A stretch of 56,679 nt of DNA from Planctomycetia bacterium (GCA_030539035.1 JAUNSU010000014.1:1-56679); one strand, 5' to 3'; shown: positions 27,601 to 35,896, counted from the stretch's first letter. Translations and numbers: made by a program. Notes: generated from the sequence alone by a model not told the origin.

Positions 27601-28421
27601 CGCGGTTCATCCGCCTGTTCGATCAGATCAAGAGGGGCTCCGTTTTTCGCTCCGGTCTCAAAGCAAAGATCAAGATCCTTTCCGATATATTCACTTACAT
27701 CGAAATACGACCACCAGCTGATCTCGTCTTTTGTTTTCGGGGCGTTGTAAAAGAACGAATGTTCCAGGCGCCCGTTTTGATAAACGGCAAGGAGCTGTTC
27801 CTGTCCGATCACGGCGACCGGAACGAGCAGATATTTTTTCTCAACAGAAATTTTCCGGATCCGGTCTTTATTGGCAAAATGCTTCAAATGGTCGGTTTGA
27901 ACAATACTGTCGACAAGAATATGTCCCCAGCCCCAATCACAAACATCTTCGATCACCAATTTTGCTTTTTGTCCTTTATATCGGGCAACATTCCAGAAGA
28001 AAGGAAAAAGTTTTTCCGTATCCGTCGGTTTAATGCTGTTTCCGGAAGCGGACAAGAGCGGTTCTTTCCCATTTTCGAGAAAAAGCCGGATCGTTGCATG
28101 TTGCGGATGCTGTCCACCGCCGATCAGGAATTCGATATAGTCCCTTTCAATTTTAAACAGGGGAGAGGTGATCTTTCCGGTCGATTTATCCTGTCCATGA
28201 TAGGAGTTGAGATATCCTTTTCCTTCGAATCCGGATACGGTTTTTTGGTGCGGAAGGGTTCCGTGCGCCGGTCCGGATCCAAAGGCCGATCCGCAAGCGG
28301 TCCAGGAGCCGAAATCCTTTCCTTCAAAATCGGCAAGAATGATATCTTCCGACGCGAATGATACACAGGAAAACAAACAGAGGGAAAGGATCATCCAAAC
28401 AAAAAACGCGCGAATTTTCAT
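24651..28421 (-). CDS. Exported tandem GH32 fructan hydrolase (two catalytic modules)
   Basis: From the ATG at 28421, with GGAG nine bases upstream, the product has 1256 residues; the upstream ATG at 28436 overlaps that ribosome site. After a signal peptide comes a beta-sandwich (ADFEGKDFGSWTACGSAFG), then a DUF4980-like domain and a first GH32 propeller. This has NNDPNG near residue 298, CDPHL near 415 and FECPQL near 465. A second DUF4980-like and GH32 pair follows with NDPNG near 828, NRDP near 955 and AECPDM near 1003. GH32 enzymes hydrolyse inulin, levan or sucrose with the nucleophile Asp of NDPNG and acid/base Glu of EC. Module 1 keeps the nucleophile, acid/base and the Asp of the RDP motif but has Cys for its Arg; module 2 is canonical. 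It ends the sigma-factor locus. Confidence 0.9.
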   Translation of the reverse strand: MKIRAFFVWMILSLCLFSCVSFASEDIILADFEGKDFGSWTACGSAFGSGPAHGTLPHQKTVSGFEGKGYLNSYHGQDKSTGKITSPLFKIERDYIEFLIGGGQHPQHATIRLFLENGKEPLLSASGNSIKPTDTEKLFPFFWNVARYKGQKAKLVIEDVCDWGWGHILVDSIVQTDHLKHFANKDRIRKISVEKKYLLVPVAVIGQEQLLAVYQNGRLEHSFFYNAPKTKDEISWWSYFDVSEYIGKDLDLCFETGAKNGAPLDLIEQADEPRHLQPLYNEPLRPQLRFSQVRGWNNDPNGMTWFNGEYHFFWQSNPVSMWWGNLYWGHAVSQDLIHWKELPYALRPRLADIGDLHKRHPAMGTGRFISGCGNVSRDGKTMYLAVPNAGGISLAESTDGRNFHFPEYNPVLRRGCDPHLVWYELGKYWVMVTYGIKNGSKWMYFSKSSDLKKWTPTSELENFFECPQLVHLPVDGNKNKKHWAVFGADGKYFTGNFNGETFLRDHEEKMQTFFGPYYAAQVYSNDPKGRTILVGWLRVSLSDVPFNQLFTVPMELGFRTVGGKLRLTAKPVEEMDQMRGESVVKIPAKAITSKVPLSVVLRKQLYDIQFEIRPKSAKKITFMLGQTPLVYDVEKQTLGKNPLALIKGALKIRIISDRPCFELFANDGLYYEGGKRNDGGRGLGSFRIMVDQGSAEVSRLEIAEMKSIWNNPDVPYEPNAREITVQKKFLQFPVKSGAPQRWVRVEENGNVLREFIIELASDKNDVSFYAPLEVGQWTGKKIRLIDEKSDGKENGLDLVRQSDRLYDEPVHAEKYRPQFHFAPPRGWTNDPNGLVFYKGTYHLFYQHNPFGVKWNNMSWGHAVSPDLFHWTDCPDAMLPDPLGSIFSGSAVVDWNNTSGLKKGNQDPLLAFFTYNGPSMRYGLPASQGLAYSLDAGKSWTKYANNPIIPNIIGGNRDPKVFRYEPGNKWILALYMDKTDYALFESKNLIDWKKICDIKESGSAECPDMFELAVDGNTQNKKWVFWGGNGKYSIGSFDGTNYIRETEALPFYWGGDDYAAQSYSDTPGRRIQFSWMRGGVYPNMPFNQQFTVPRELTLRSTPKGIRLAGLPVKELDSLRDQSLDLRDLSFSGKKSIPIFDHELLNLSMVIDPGNAKSIELSIRDQKIILLPEKEEMIYAGINAPLPILKGKCELRIVLDRMSIELFAGQGLSQAAKCIVPVEGAHFPNLDVNASGKICIDSLKVHSLKSVWKDSVKK

Positions 28422-28463
28422 TGTGTTCTGCTCCATAATAGAATACGTGAAAGGGAAAGGGTC

Positions 28464-28934
28464 TTATTTAGCCGGTTTAACCTCAAAGGTCTTTTCTTCA
28501 TTATTACCTTCGGCGACGGTAATTTCAAGAGGGGAAGAGGCCGCGGAGGTAAAAGTTTTGTCGATCAGGCTTTTCACCGGCTTTTGCGGCGGAGGCGGTG
28601 TATTGGGATCGCGGTTTGAATCTTCGGACGCAGGTTTGGAATCTTTCAGGACAACGATCTTAAAGGATCCGGCGGGAGCGCCGGGGAACTGTCCATTGGT
28701 TCTCAGAACGACCTTGCCCATCGCATCGGTAATACCGCCGGCGGTATACTTCGCAAGAGCCGGATCATTCGGATAAAGTGTGATCGACGCTTCCTCAAGC
28801 GGTTTCCCGTCCATTGTAAAAGCGAGTGCACAGGGAAAGAGCGGAGGAAGATCCGACGGTTTGTTCGACGGTGCGCATCCGCAAACAAACAGAAGAGAAA
28901 TCAGAAGACCGAAATAATACTTGTTCATAATCAT
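28464..28934 (-). CDS. Small lipoprotein with transthyretin/carboxypeptidase-regulatory-like fold
   Basis: The 156-residue product has a lipoprotein signal (GLLISLLFVCGC, lipidation Cys near residue 20). A beta-rich domain follows, with the pattern ALAFTMDGKPLEEASITLYP...GGITDAMGKVVLRT, matching the transthyretin-like CarboxypepD_reg type. A Pro-rich loop (NTPPPPQKP) and a Lys/Glu-rich end complete it. Such short lipoproteins regularly accompany DUF1559 genes in planctomycetes, and here one follows the DUF1559 gene by 100 bp. Its role is unknown; an outer-membrane or cell-surface scaffold is inferred. Confidence 0.78.
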   Translation of the reverse strand: MIMNKYYFGLLISLLFVCGCAPSNKPSDLPPLFPCALAFTMDGKPLEEASITLYPNDPALAKYTAGGITDAMGKVVLRTNGQFPGAPAGSFKIVVLKDSKPASEDSNRDPNTPPPPQKPVKSLIDKTFTSAASSPLEITVAEGNNEEKTFEVKPAK

Positions 28935-29034
28935 TCTTTATTTTCCTTTTCAGTAAAATGCGAACAGGAAGGATCGAAAACATTCGATCCTTTTCCCATC
29001 CATCATTTAAGCAAGCGATTCAAAAACAGAAAAC

Positions 29035-30147
29035 TCAAAGTCCGACGGTTTGATTATCATCTTTAACGCCGAGATTTCCCCAGAGTCCGTAGGGACTTTT
29101 TCCGGAGGTAACCTCGGTTCCGGTCGCATTTCCGCATTCGATCGTATCGGGAACGAATTTGCAGGATCCATCGACCAGTCCGACATTGACGCCGCCGGAG
29201 TGATTGCTTGTTGCCGTTGCGACGACCCCGTTTGCCCATTCGCTGGAAGACTGAACACAGGTCGGCGCATTGGGGGGAAGGATGGTGCAGAAACCGCTGT
29301 TGTACGCGTATCCGATTACGAAATCGCCCCGGGTCAACCACGAACATGCAATGGCCGTTCCGGACATCATGGTTTGATCGGTTGCACTTCGCGCTTTCAA
29401 GCACTCATTGGGAGAATATCCTGTTCCGCCGATCGTGGGTGAGGTAACCGTAAAGCCTCCTTTGATCTTTTGGGAAAACGGCGCGTCGGAAGTAACGACT
29501 TCGCTGATCGCGATTGTATTGCTTGTTCCATCGATAATATCGGCCATTGAGAACCAACGGCGGCCGGCGAAAACGCCTCTTGAAATTTTTTGCGGCTCAT
29601 AAGTGCTGCCGGGCCGGATATCGCTGTATCGGTCCCCGCGGCAGGTAACGTAATTGCATCGAGCCTGCGGAGCACTCCGGTTCCCCAGCACATTCGGTTC
29701 TGTCCCATGAGGATCTGAAGGACAAACAAGGGTCGGAATTGATCGAAAGAAATAGGGATAGGTTGTTTCTGAAGATCCGGCGTAGGGGTTAAGGCCCGAT
29801 TCCGGTTTCCAGGGAGGAGATCCGGCATTTTTCAGTTCCCGATCTTTGGCCATAAGCTCTTCGAAACGGGAAGTCTGTTCAAAATAAGGAAGAAGGGCGA
29901 TGTGTCCGGAGAAAGCGTTGTTCCATCCCGCGAGCAGCACGGCCGCCGGAAGACTGTTGTTGACATCATGGTAATTTTGACAGGAGAGGACATACTGCTT
30001 TACATTGTTGGTACACTGCATTCTCCGGGCCGCTTCCCGCGCCGCCTGAACTGCGGGAAGAAGAAGCCCGATCAAGATCCCGATAATCGCGATCACCACC
30101 AGAAGTTCCACCAGAGTGAACCCTTTTCGACCAAACATTTTTTTCAT
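29035..30147 (-). CDS. DUF1559 protein with prepilin-type N terminus
   Basis: The 370-residue product begins [20 protein letters not shown], a type IV prepilin leader with cleavage after Gly9 and a methylation-type Phe. The helix continues [22 protein letters not shown], the classic DUF1559 start. The C-terminal region has the DUF1559 H-x9-DG-like motif ([17 protein letters not shown]). DUF1559 proteins are secreted pseudopilin-like proteins that are very numerous in planctomycetes and of unknown function; links to surface fibres or nutrient uptake are proposed. The start follows AAAGGAGC. It lies between the sugar-binding lipoprotein and the small lipoprotein in the GH32 locus. Confidence 0.93.
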   Translation of the reverse strand: MKKMFGRKGFTLVELLVVIAIIGILIGLLLPAVQAAREAARRMQCTNNVKQYVLSCQNYHDVNNSLPAAVLLAGWNNAFSGHIALLPYFEQTSRFEELMAKDRELKNAGSPPWKPESGLNPYAGSSETTYPYFFRSIPTLVCPSDPHGTEPNVLGNRSAPQARCNYVTCRGDRYSDIRPGSTYEPQKISRGVFAGRRWFSMADIIDGTSNTIAISEVVTSDAPFSQKIKGGFTVTSPTIGGTGYSPNECLKARSATDQTMMSGTAIACSWLTRGDFVIGYAYNSGFCTILPPNAPTCVQSSSEWANGVVATATSNHSGGVNVGLVDGSCKFVPDTIECGNATGTEVTSGKSPYGLWGNLGVKDDNQTVGL

Positions 30148-30176
30148 ATTTTGCTCCTTTAGCTAAATGGAATGAA

Positions 30177-30212
30177 ATGATATTTTCGATTTTTTTCGAT
30201 TGGAAATATCAT
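30177..30212 (-). terminator. AT-rich hairpin between the binding protein and DUF1559 genes
   Basis: ATGATATTTTC pairs with GGAAATATCAT around a T-rich loop, 22 bp after the stop of the sugar-binding gene. The tract after it on the minus strand (TTCATT) is weak, so it may only reduce read-through or stabilise the upstream mRNA. Confidence 0.4.
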
Positions 30213-30234
30213 AAAAATTTCCGGCATAATTGAC

Positions 30235-31248
30235 TTATTCTTTAATGCCGCCTTTTAAATTGTTTTTTTGCTCCCCGTTTTGACGGGAATAGACGGAGGT
30301 CGCAAAGAGGATTTGGGAAAGAATCATTTTTCCGTTCAGATATTCATGCAAACAATCGAATGTTTTTTCCCCGATTTCTTTGGGAAGCTGAATGATATCG
30401 GAATAAACAATTCCCTGGTCGACGAGAACCTTGATCTCTTCCGCACCGTCAAAAGAAACGATTTTGATTTTTTTATCAAGTCCCCTTTCGCGCAGAACTT
30501 TGAGAACTCCAAGGCAAGTGGGGGCGTTGATCGCGAAGATGCCGTCGATATCGGAATGATCGTTCAGAATTTCCCTTGCGGTAAGGATCGATTTTTCTTC
30601 ACTTCCATATCCGGGCATTGCGGAGACGATCTCAATTTGAGCGCCTTCCTGATTGGCAAAGGCGATTACCTCCCGAAATCCTCGGGTTCGGAGTTGAACG
30701 GATTCCAGACCCGGATCATCCACAATAGCGACTTTTCCTTTGCGTCCGAGGGCTTCGAGCATTTGAATCGCGGCCAATTTTCCTCCGCTGTAATTATCTG
30801 TTGCGATATGGCAAACGATCTTCGCAAAAGGATCATGAACGGCGACATCGGCGGTAAAGACGGGGATCCCCGCCTGATTGGCTTTGCGGACGGAAGGTCC
30901 AACGGCAACGGAATCGGTAGGAAGAAGGACGATCGCGGCAACTTTATCCTCGATAAAGCGATTGATCTGCCGGATCTGCCGTTCCGGATCCAATTGGGCA
31001 TCCTGCGCGATAAACCCGTATCCTTTTTCTTTCGCCTTAGCTTCTATCGCATTTGCGAGCGTCGGAAAATACTTATTTTTGCCGTTGATATAAGAAACGG
31101 CGATCGTTCCCCGGCGGATCTCCTTATTTTGAGGGGGTGTTTTCGATTGTACCGTTCCCTGTTCACATCCCGCGAACAGGAAAAGCGGCAGCATCAAAAG
31201 CAGGAACAGAATTCGACCTGTTCTGATGAGAAATTTTCTGTTTTTCAT
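30235..31248 (-). CDS. RbsB-like sugar-binding lipoprotein
   Basis: The 337-residue product has a lipoprotein-like signal (LLMLPLFLFAGCEQG, Cys near residue 28). It is followed by a type 1 periplasmic binding domain: GTIAVSYINGKNKYFPTLANAIE, IAAIVLLPTDSVAVGPSVRKAN, GIPVFTADV, HIATDNYSGGKLAAIQML, GIFAINAPTCLGVLKVL and KIVSFDGAEEI. Relatives bind ribose, fructose or other free sugars for ABC import. The ATG directly follows the FecR-LamG stop (TAAATG), so translation is coupled. No ABC permease or ATPase gene is present in the locus, which suggests a sensory role rather than import. This is inference from context. Confidence 0.88.
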   Translation of the reverse strand: MKNRKFLIRTGRILFLLLMLPLFLFAGCEQGTVQSKTPPQNKEIRRGTIAVSYINGKNKYFPTLANAIEAKAKEKGYGFIAQDAQLDPERQIRQINRFIEDKVAAIVLLPTDSVAVGPSVRKANQAGIPVFTADVAVHDPFAKIVCHIATDNYSGGKLAAIQMLEALGRKGKVAIVDDPGLESVQLRTRGFREVIAFANQEGAQIEIVSAMPGYGSEEKSILTAREILNDHSDIDGIFAINAPTCLGVLKVLRERGLDKKIKIVSFDGAEEIKVLVDQGIVYSDIIQLPKEIGEKTFDCLHEYLNGKMILSQILFATSVYSRQNGEQKNNLKGGIKE

Positions 31249-32892
31249 TTACAGCTCTCCGATTTCACCAGAGTTCAGCGATCGATTGAAGATCGCAAAT
31301 TGATCCATCGCGCCGCAGAAATTCCGCAGCACGTACTGGGACTTGACTTGAGAGGTCCGGCCGTTCCCCAATTCCGCGTAATTGATTTGAACGGGAAACT
31401 TGTGTTCCAGAAGCGCTTCCGAAATTTTCTTTCCGTTCAGATAATGATAAATACGTCCGGCTTTTGCATCGATCACAACGGCAAGGCTGATCCAATGTCC
31501 GATATCGTTCAGGTCCAGACAGGGGATCGAATGGTAATGAAAAAAACGCTCGGAACTTTTATCGCGAACATCAAAGCGAATAAAGGCTTTATTCTCTTCA
31601 AGCCGGGAGATCGACCAAACGATTCCGCGGGAGCGGCAGCCGTCGCTCATGAGGATATTATTGTTTTTTCGATCGAGTCCATCGATTCGAATTCGGGCAA
31701 ACAGCGTGCACGATTCCAGATCGTCGGGAACACAAAAACGGATGCGATCGCTGATCCTTCGAAATTCGAGTCCGGTTTTTCCGGGAAAACTTCCGATTCC
31801 TTTTTGGCAGCCGACAATGGTTCCGTTTGCCGCCGAAGAATTGTTTTTCGAACGGTTGATCTCGGTTTTCCCGTCGATCTGTTCCATATCAAAAAGCAGG
31901 AGGAGAGCCGGATCCTCTTCGATCTTTTTCATTTTATGATCCCAGCTGTTCCGAAGCCGTTTGATCTGTTCTTCGGAAAGATCGGTCTGAAAGAGATTGC
32001 TTTCCGGAGGAGAAGAGATCGACTTGATCCGATGAATATTTCCATCGTTCGTCGCAAGAACACTTTCCCCGGCCAGCAAAGGCTCGATCACAGAAGAGGA
32101 ATGATCCAAAAGGACCTTTCCCTTCAGAACTTGCACTTCCGTTTTTTTCGCCTGTACGTTCAGGGAAAATTCCGTTCCTTTATCGATGATCTTCATTTGC
32201 GGAACATCGACGGTAAATCCAACCGCCTGCGGAGGAACATGAGCAAAAACTTTTCCGGAAGCGCAATAGGCAAGATTTTGAGAAACAACCATGAAATCGG
32301 CCGGACCGTTCACCTGAACCGTTGCTCCGCTGAAAAATTCGATCAGAAGAGAGCCCGAATGAAATCGAAGCCAGCCGGCAGTGATAATATCGCCTGTCCG
32401 ATAGAGGGGACTTCCCTCCTTCCACACAACCTGATCCATTTTGAGAATGGTCGCCAACGCGTTGGATGTCGTTTCCGGAGCGGCGGAATTTTCTTTTTCC
32501 GCATAAGGAAGCGCAGATTCCGCAATGTATTTTTCGGAAATGTTCCTTTCGACAAGCCGGCTCCCCAAAAAGACGATCGCCGAGGTAATCAAAAGAACAG
32601 CAGCGGCCGTTCCTGAAAACCGGAGAACCGAATTGAAGAAGTGAAAGATCTTTTTTCTTTTTGTCGTCCGAGCACCGGTCCGACCTTCGATAAAAGGAAT
32701 TTCATCCGCGGTATCGCCAATATCGCGCAAAAGAGCATCGGTAATATACTCACCGCGGAGTCGATCCCAAAGGAATTCATCCTTCGCGGCGAAGTTCAGA
32801 AATTCTTTTGCTTCCTCTTCACTCATATCATTTTGAAGATATCGATCACAAAGGTAATCAATACGATCGCTGGAGTCGAAAGAATTATTCAT
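31249..32892 (-). CDS. FecR-LamG transmembrane regulator (probable anti-sigma factor)
   Basis: From the ATG at 32892 (ribosome site AAGGAAA inside the sigma gene) the product has 547 residues. The N-terminal 80 residues form a cytoplasmic anti-sigma-like segment (YLQNDMSEEEAKEFLNFAA). One membrane helix follows (about 91-111). Then comes a FecR domain (about 170-265; FHSGSLLIEFFSGATVQVNG, DKGTEFSLNVQ, VQVLKGKVLL) and a C-terminal LamG/concanavalin-like domain (about 320-540; GLEFRRISDRIRF, HWISLAVVIDAKAGRIYHYLNG). FecR proteins relay outer signals to ECF sigma factors; LamG domains often bind carbohydrate. The start overlaps the sigma stop by 8 bases. An upstream ATG at 32919 would add 9 residues. 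Confidence 0.9.
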   Translation of the reverse strand: MNNSFDSSDRIDYLCDRYLQNDMSEEEAKEFLNFAAKDEFLWDRLRGEYITDALLRDIGDTADEIPFIEGRTGARTTKRKKIFHFFNSVLRFSGTAAAVLLITSAIVFLGSRLVERNISEKYIAESALPYAEKENSAAPETTSNALATILKMDQVVWKEGSPLYRTGDIITAGWLRFHSGSLLIEFFSGATVQVNGPADFMVVSQNLAYCASGKVFAHVPPQAVGFTVDVPQMKIIDKGTEFSLNVQAKKTEVQVLKGKVLLDHSSSVIEPLLAGESVLATNDGNIHRIKSISSPPESNLFQTDLSEEQIKRLRNSWDHKMKKIEEDPALLLLFDMEQIDGKTEINRSKNNSSAANGTIVGCQKGIGSFPGKTGLEFRRISDRIRFCVPDDLESCTLFARIRIDGLDRKNNNILMSDGCRSRGIVWSISRLEENKAFIRFDVRDKSSERFFHYHSIPCLDLNDIGHWISLAVVIDAKAGRIYHYLNGKKISEALLEHKFPVQINYAELGNGRTSQVKSQYVLRNFCGAMDQFAIFNRSLNSGEIGEL

Positions 32893-33424
32893 TTCGTTTT
32901 TCCTTGTTTTTTCGGACAAAATCCCGAAGTTTTTCGCGGCTTCGGGAAAGGTTCCTTCGAACGAGATCTTCGGAGATTCCCATTTCCTGCGCGATTTCCG
33001 CGGTTGAAATTCGTTCGAAATAATACTGATTGATCAATTTTCTCTCTTTTTCAGGAAGCTGTTCAATACAGAACAGCATCAGTTGATACTCTTCCTGATA
33101 TTCGAAATAGAGGCTGTTTTTTTCATTTCTTTCGCGCATACGGGAAGCAAGTTCCCGCAGATGTCCGGAAAGATGTCTGGTCCGTTCATTCCAAACCCGG
33201 CCGGCAATATGGATCGTAATCGTTTTCAGGAGAGCTTTGCATCGGATCGGATCGGTAAGGTCCCATTCTTCCGCGTGGGAAACAAACTCCAGATAGACAT
33301 CCTGGCAGATATCCCGCAAGGTTCCCGGATAAGGGGAATGATTCAACGCAATCGTCCGAACATATTGTTCGTTCGATAAAAAAATCGCGTTTGCAAATTC
33401 CCGGGCCTGTTTTTTGTCTTTCAT
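32885..33424 (-). CDS. ECF sigma factor
   Basis: From the ATG at 33424 the 179-residue product has sigma-2 features (residues about 10-80, including RDICQDVYLEFVSHAEEWDL) and a sigma-4 helix-turn-helix (about 120-175; IEQLPEKERKLINQYYFERI and IAQEMGISEDLVRRNLSRSR). A longer frame from 33511 is possible but atypical. It belongs with the planctomycete ECF group that pairs with FecR-LamG proteins. The stop overlaps the next start (ATGAATAA), so sigma and its likely regulator are translated together. Target promoters are not identifiable by eye; autoregulation and control of the downstream fructan genes are inferred. Confidence 0.9.
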   Translation of the reverse strand: MKDKKQAREFANAIFLSNEQYVRTIALNHSPYPGTLRDICQDVYLEFVSHAEEWDLTDPIRCKALLKTITIHIAGRVWNERTRHLSGHLRELASRMRERNEKNSLYFEYQEEYQLMLFCIEQLPEKERKLINQYYFERISTAEIAQEMGISEDLVRRNLSRSREKLRDFVRKNKEKRNE

Positions 33425-33710
33425 GATTCCAGCAAATGAACAACGGTCCTTTAATACCCGAACGATAATCTCCCCGCCAAACGAAAAATTCCCCCCCTCT
33501 GCAATTACCAAAATTCATTCCGTGCGGATTGAAAATTCGGTAATAAAGATAAAGCAATTTGGGCGGGATTTCCGGACAAAAAAAATACCGTATTTTATTA
33601 AAAAACAGAAAAAAGCCAAAAAACGGCCTGAAAAATCGAGATTTTGGATAAAATGAATCTCCAAAAAACGTACAAGGCGGGCATCCATCGCGGAGAAAGA
33701 AAAATCATCT
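33425..33710. other. Non-coding leader region upstream of the sigma factor
   Basis: The gap between the sigma gene and fabF is AT-rich, with several A/T runs (for example at 33578-33610) and a G7 tract on the minus strand (about 33493-33499). I see no convincing housekeeping promoter, open frame with ribosome site or riboswitch fold. A sigma-factor-specific promoter could lie here. The distal part holds the fabF terminator listed separately. Confidence 0.5.
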
Positions 33711-33755
33711 GAAAAAGAAAATCCCGGTTCAATTTACTGAACCTATAGGATTTTC
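33711..33755 (-). terminator. Intrinsic terminator of fabF
   Basis: On the minus strand GAAAATCC, a TATA interruption, then GGTTCA pairs with TGAACC(G)GGATTTTC, followed by a TTTTTC tract. It lies about 50 bp after the fabF stop and separates fabF from the sigma-factor locus. Confidence 0.7.
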
Positions 33756-33806
33756 TATTGCCAATTTCAATATTTATTCAAGATCACTCATCGCAAAAAT
33801 ACGGTT

Positions 33807-35051
33807 TTACATATATTTTCTGAGGATGAGAACGCCATTATGTCCCCCGAATCCGAGAGAAGTACTCATTGCGGCGTCGATTGGTTTTTCCATTGCGGTA
33901 TTCGGAATATAATCGAGATCGCAGGCGGGATCGGGATCTTCCAGATTGATCGTCGGCGGAAGACAGGCGTTTTGAATGGCCTGAACGGTTGCAACCGCTT
34001 CCAGAGCGCCCGCCGCCCCCAGGCAATGTCCGATCATTCCCTTTATGGAAGAGATCTTCAGATCGTACGCGTAATCGGAGAAAGCGGCCTTAATGGCGCT
34101 GGTTTCCACCGGATCATTGACCTGAGTGGAAGTTCCGTGCGCATTGATATACTGGATCTGCTCCGGGATCATTTCCGCGTCTTTCAAGGCATTTCGAATC
34201 GCTTGCGCACATCCTGCGCCATCGGGGTCGGGAGCGGTAAGATGGAACCCGTCAATGGACATTCCGGATCCGGCCGCTTCCGCAAGGATCTGCGCGCCGC
34301 GGGCCCGGGCATGTTCTTCCGATTCGAGGATCAGGATCCCTGCCCCTTCTCCCATAATGAATCCTTCGCGCCGCCGGTCGAATGGACGGCTCGCGTGATG
34401 AGGATCCTCATTAAAAGAGGTTGCCAGCGCTTTGAGCGCGCAAAAGGCTCCGATTCCGAATTCCGTAATTGCGGCTTCGGTTCCTCCGGTGAGGACGATA
34501 TCCGCTTTTCCAAGCCGGATCCAGTCGATCGCATGTCCAATCGCATCGGTTCCGGAAGCGCAGGCGGTCGCAACGATTTGTCCGCCGCCCCGGATCCCGA
34601 GATCCATTGCGATATTGCCCGCCGCTTCATTTGTAATCATGCGGGGAATGGTCATCGCGGACATGCGGGAAGGACCTTTGGAAAAGAGCTTTCGCTGCGA
34701 TTCCTGATCGATCTCAAGGCCGCCGATTCCGTTTCCGAGAATGATCGCGGCGCGATTCGGATCGAAATTTCCTTCTGCAAATCCGGCGTGATTCCAGGCT
34801 TCCCTCGCGGCGCAGATCGCAACCTGAGTGAACCGCGCAGTCCGCTGAACCTGCCGCGGGTCCATGAACGAAGCCGGCGCAAAATCTTTCAGCTCCGCCG
34901 CAATTTGACATGGAAAATTCGACGGATCAAAAAGGGTGATCCGTTCGATTCCGCAAACCCCATTGACAAGCGCGTTCCAATAATTCGATACTCCTGTTCC
35001 GATCGGAGAGACCGCTCCGAGTCCTGTAATCACCGCTTTTATTTTGGACAT
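33807..35051 (-). CDS. fabF: 3-oxoacyl-ACP synthase II
   Basis: FabF elongates acyl-ACP with malonyl-ACP in fatty acid synthesis. The 414-residue length is typical. The catalytic triad is visible: Cys164 in VATACASGTDA, His near 304 in NAHGTSTQVND and His near 341 in GMIGHCLGAAGALEA. The N-terminal VITGLGAVSPIG and the end SLGFGGHNGVLIL are standard. The start has only a weak ribosome site (GGGTAAAA). It lies 42 bp after the pseudouridine synthase gene. No acpP or other fab gene is adjacent, so a role in a dedicated lipid or polyketide cannot be excluded. Confidence 0.93.
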   Translation of the reverse strand: MSKIKAVITGLGAVSPIGTGVSNYWNALVNGVCGIERITLFDPSNFPCQIAAELKDFAPASFMDPRQVQRTARFTQVAICAAREAWNHAGFAEGNFDPNRAAIILGNGIGGLEIDQESQRKLFSKGPSRMSAMTIPRMITNEAAGNIAMDLGIRGGGQIVATACASGTDAIGHAIDWIRLGKADIVLTGGTEAAITEFGIGAFCALKALATSFNEDPHHASRPFDRRREGFIMGEGAGILILESEEHARARGAQILAEAAGSGMSIDGFHLTAPDPDGAGCAQAIRNALKDAEMIPEQIQYINAHGTSTQVNDPVETSAIKAAFSDYAYDLKISSIKGMIGHCLGAAGALEAVATVQAIQNACLPPTINLEDPDPACDLDYIPNTAMEKPIDAAMSTSLGFGGHNGVLILRKYM

Positions 35052-35093
35052 AATTTTACCCGTCTTAATTTTTCTGATGTTTTTTGTTGTCGA

Positions 35094-35855
35094 TTAAATT
35101 TCACCGTCGATACCGCATTCGGTCCAGGTTGGGGAAACCGGGGCCGTAAGATGGATTTTTTCTTTGGTCTGCGGATGAACGAAAGAGATTTCGTGCGCAT
35201 GCAGGGCGATTGCCCGCAGTCTTTCATCTTCGAACTGCTCTCCGAAAGGAATTGAACTCCCGTAAAGAGCATCGCCGAGGAGCGGAAAACCGCGGGATCC
35301 GCATTGGAGCCGGATCTGATGAGTCCGACCTGTCTCCAAGTGAATTTTGAGCCAGGTAAATTGATCGAATCGCCGGAGAACCTCAAAATGGAGGATCGCC
35401 TCTCTCGCGTCGGGGTGCATGGGAGAAAGGATCTCGGCTTCTGCCCGACCGGGAATTTTCCGCATATAATCGTTCCAGGTCCCCTGATCTTCTTCGATCA
35501 CTCCGCCGACGAGAGCCCAGTAGTACTTTTCAACAGACCGCTCCTGAAATTGTTCGCAGAGTTTATTCGCAGCGCGGGAATTTTTGGTAAACAGAATTAC
35601 GCCGGAAGCGGGACGATCCAACCGGTGCGGGATCCCGAGATAGCATTTTCCAGTCTTTTTGTCCCGTCGGGTCAAATAATCCTTAACCTGAAATTCCAGA
35701 GAATCGATTCCCGCCGGGGCCTGGGTCAAAAGACCTGCCCGTTTATTAACCGCGAGAACCGATCCTTCTTCATAGATAATATCAAAATCGGGTTTTTCTT
35801 CTTGAATCGTATCCATCCTTAAATAATTCCGTATCCGTTCCTTCCTGAATTCCAT
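35094..35855 (-). CDS. RluA-family pseudouridine synthase
   Basis: The 253-residue product carries the RluA catalytic motif HRLDRPASG (Asp near residue 89), the earlier VLAVNKRAGLLTQ, the late GRTHQIRLQCGSRGFPLLGD and IALHAHEISFVHP. It lacks an N-terminal S4 domain, as in the single-domain RluA/TruC types. Enzymes of this family convert specific uridines in rRNA or tRNA to pseudouridine; the target cannot be predicted. The start is uncertain: the ATG at 35855 has a weak upstream GGCGG, and the ATG at 35816 has AAGG immediately next to it. Confidence 0.88.
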   Translation of the reverse strand: MEFRKERIRNYLRMDTIQEEKPDFDIIYEEGSVLAVNKRAGLLTQAPAGIDSLEFQVKDYLTRRDKKTGKCYLGIPHRLDRPASGVILFTKNSRAANKLCEQFQERSVEKYYWALVGGVIEEDQGTWNDYMRKIPGRAEAEILSPMHPDAREAILHFEVLRRFDQFTWLKIHLETGRTHQIRLQCGSRGFPLLGDALYGSSIPFGEQFEDERLRAIALHAHEISFVHPQTKEKIHLTAPVSPTWTECGIDGEI

Positions 35856-35896
35856 CCGACCGCCGCCGACGGTTCAACATGGGAATTGACAATGAT

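Noticed and set aside
30235-31248. The sugar-binding lipoprotein as a LacI-type repressor
   Set aside because: It begins with a lipoprotein-type signal and lacks an N-terminal helix-turn-helix.
30268-32616. Plus-strand frame of 782 codons
   Set aside because: It is antisense to the sugar-binding lipoprotein and FecR-LamG genes, without a ribosome site or domain.
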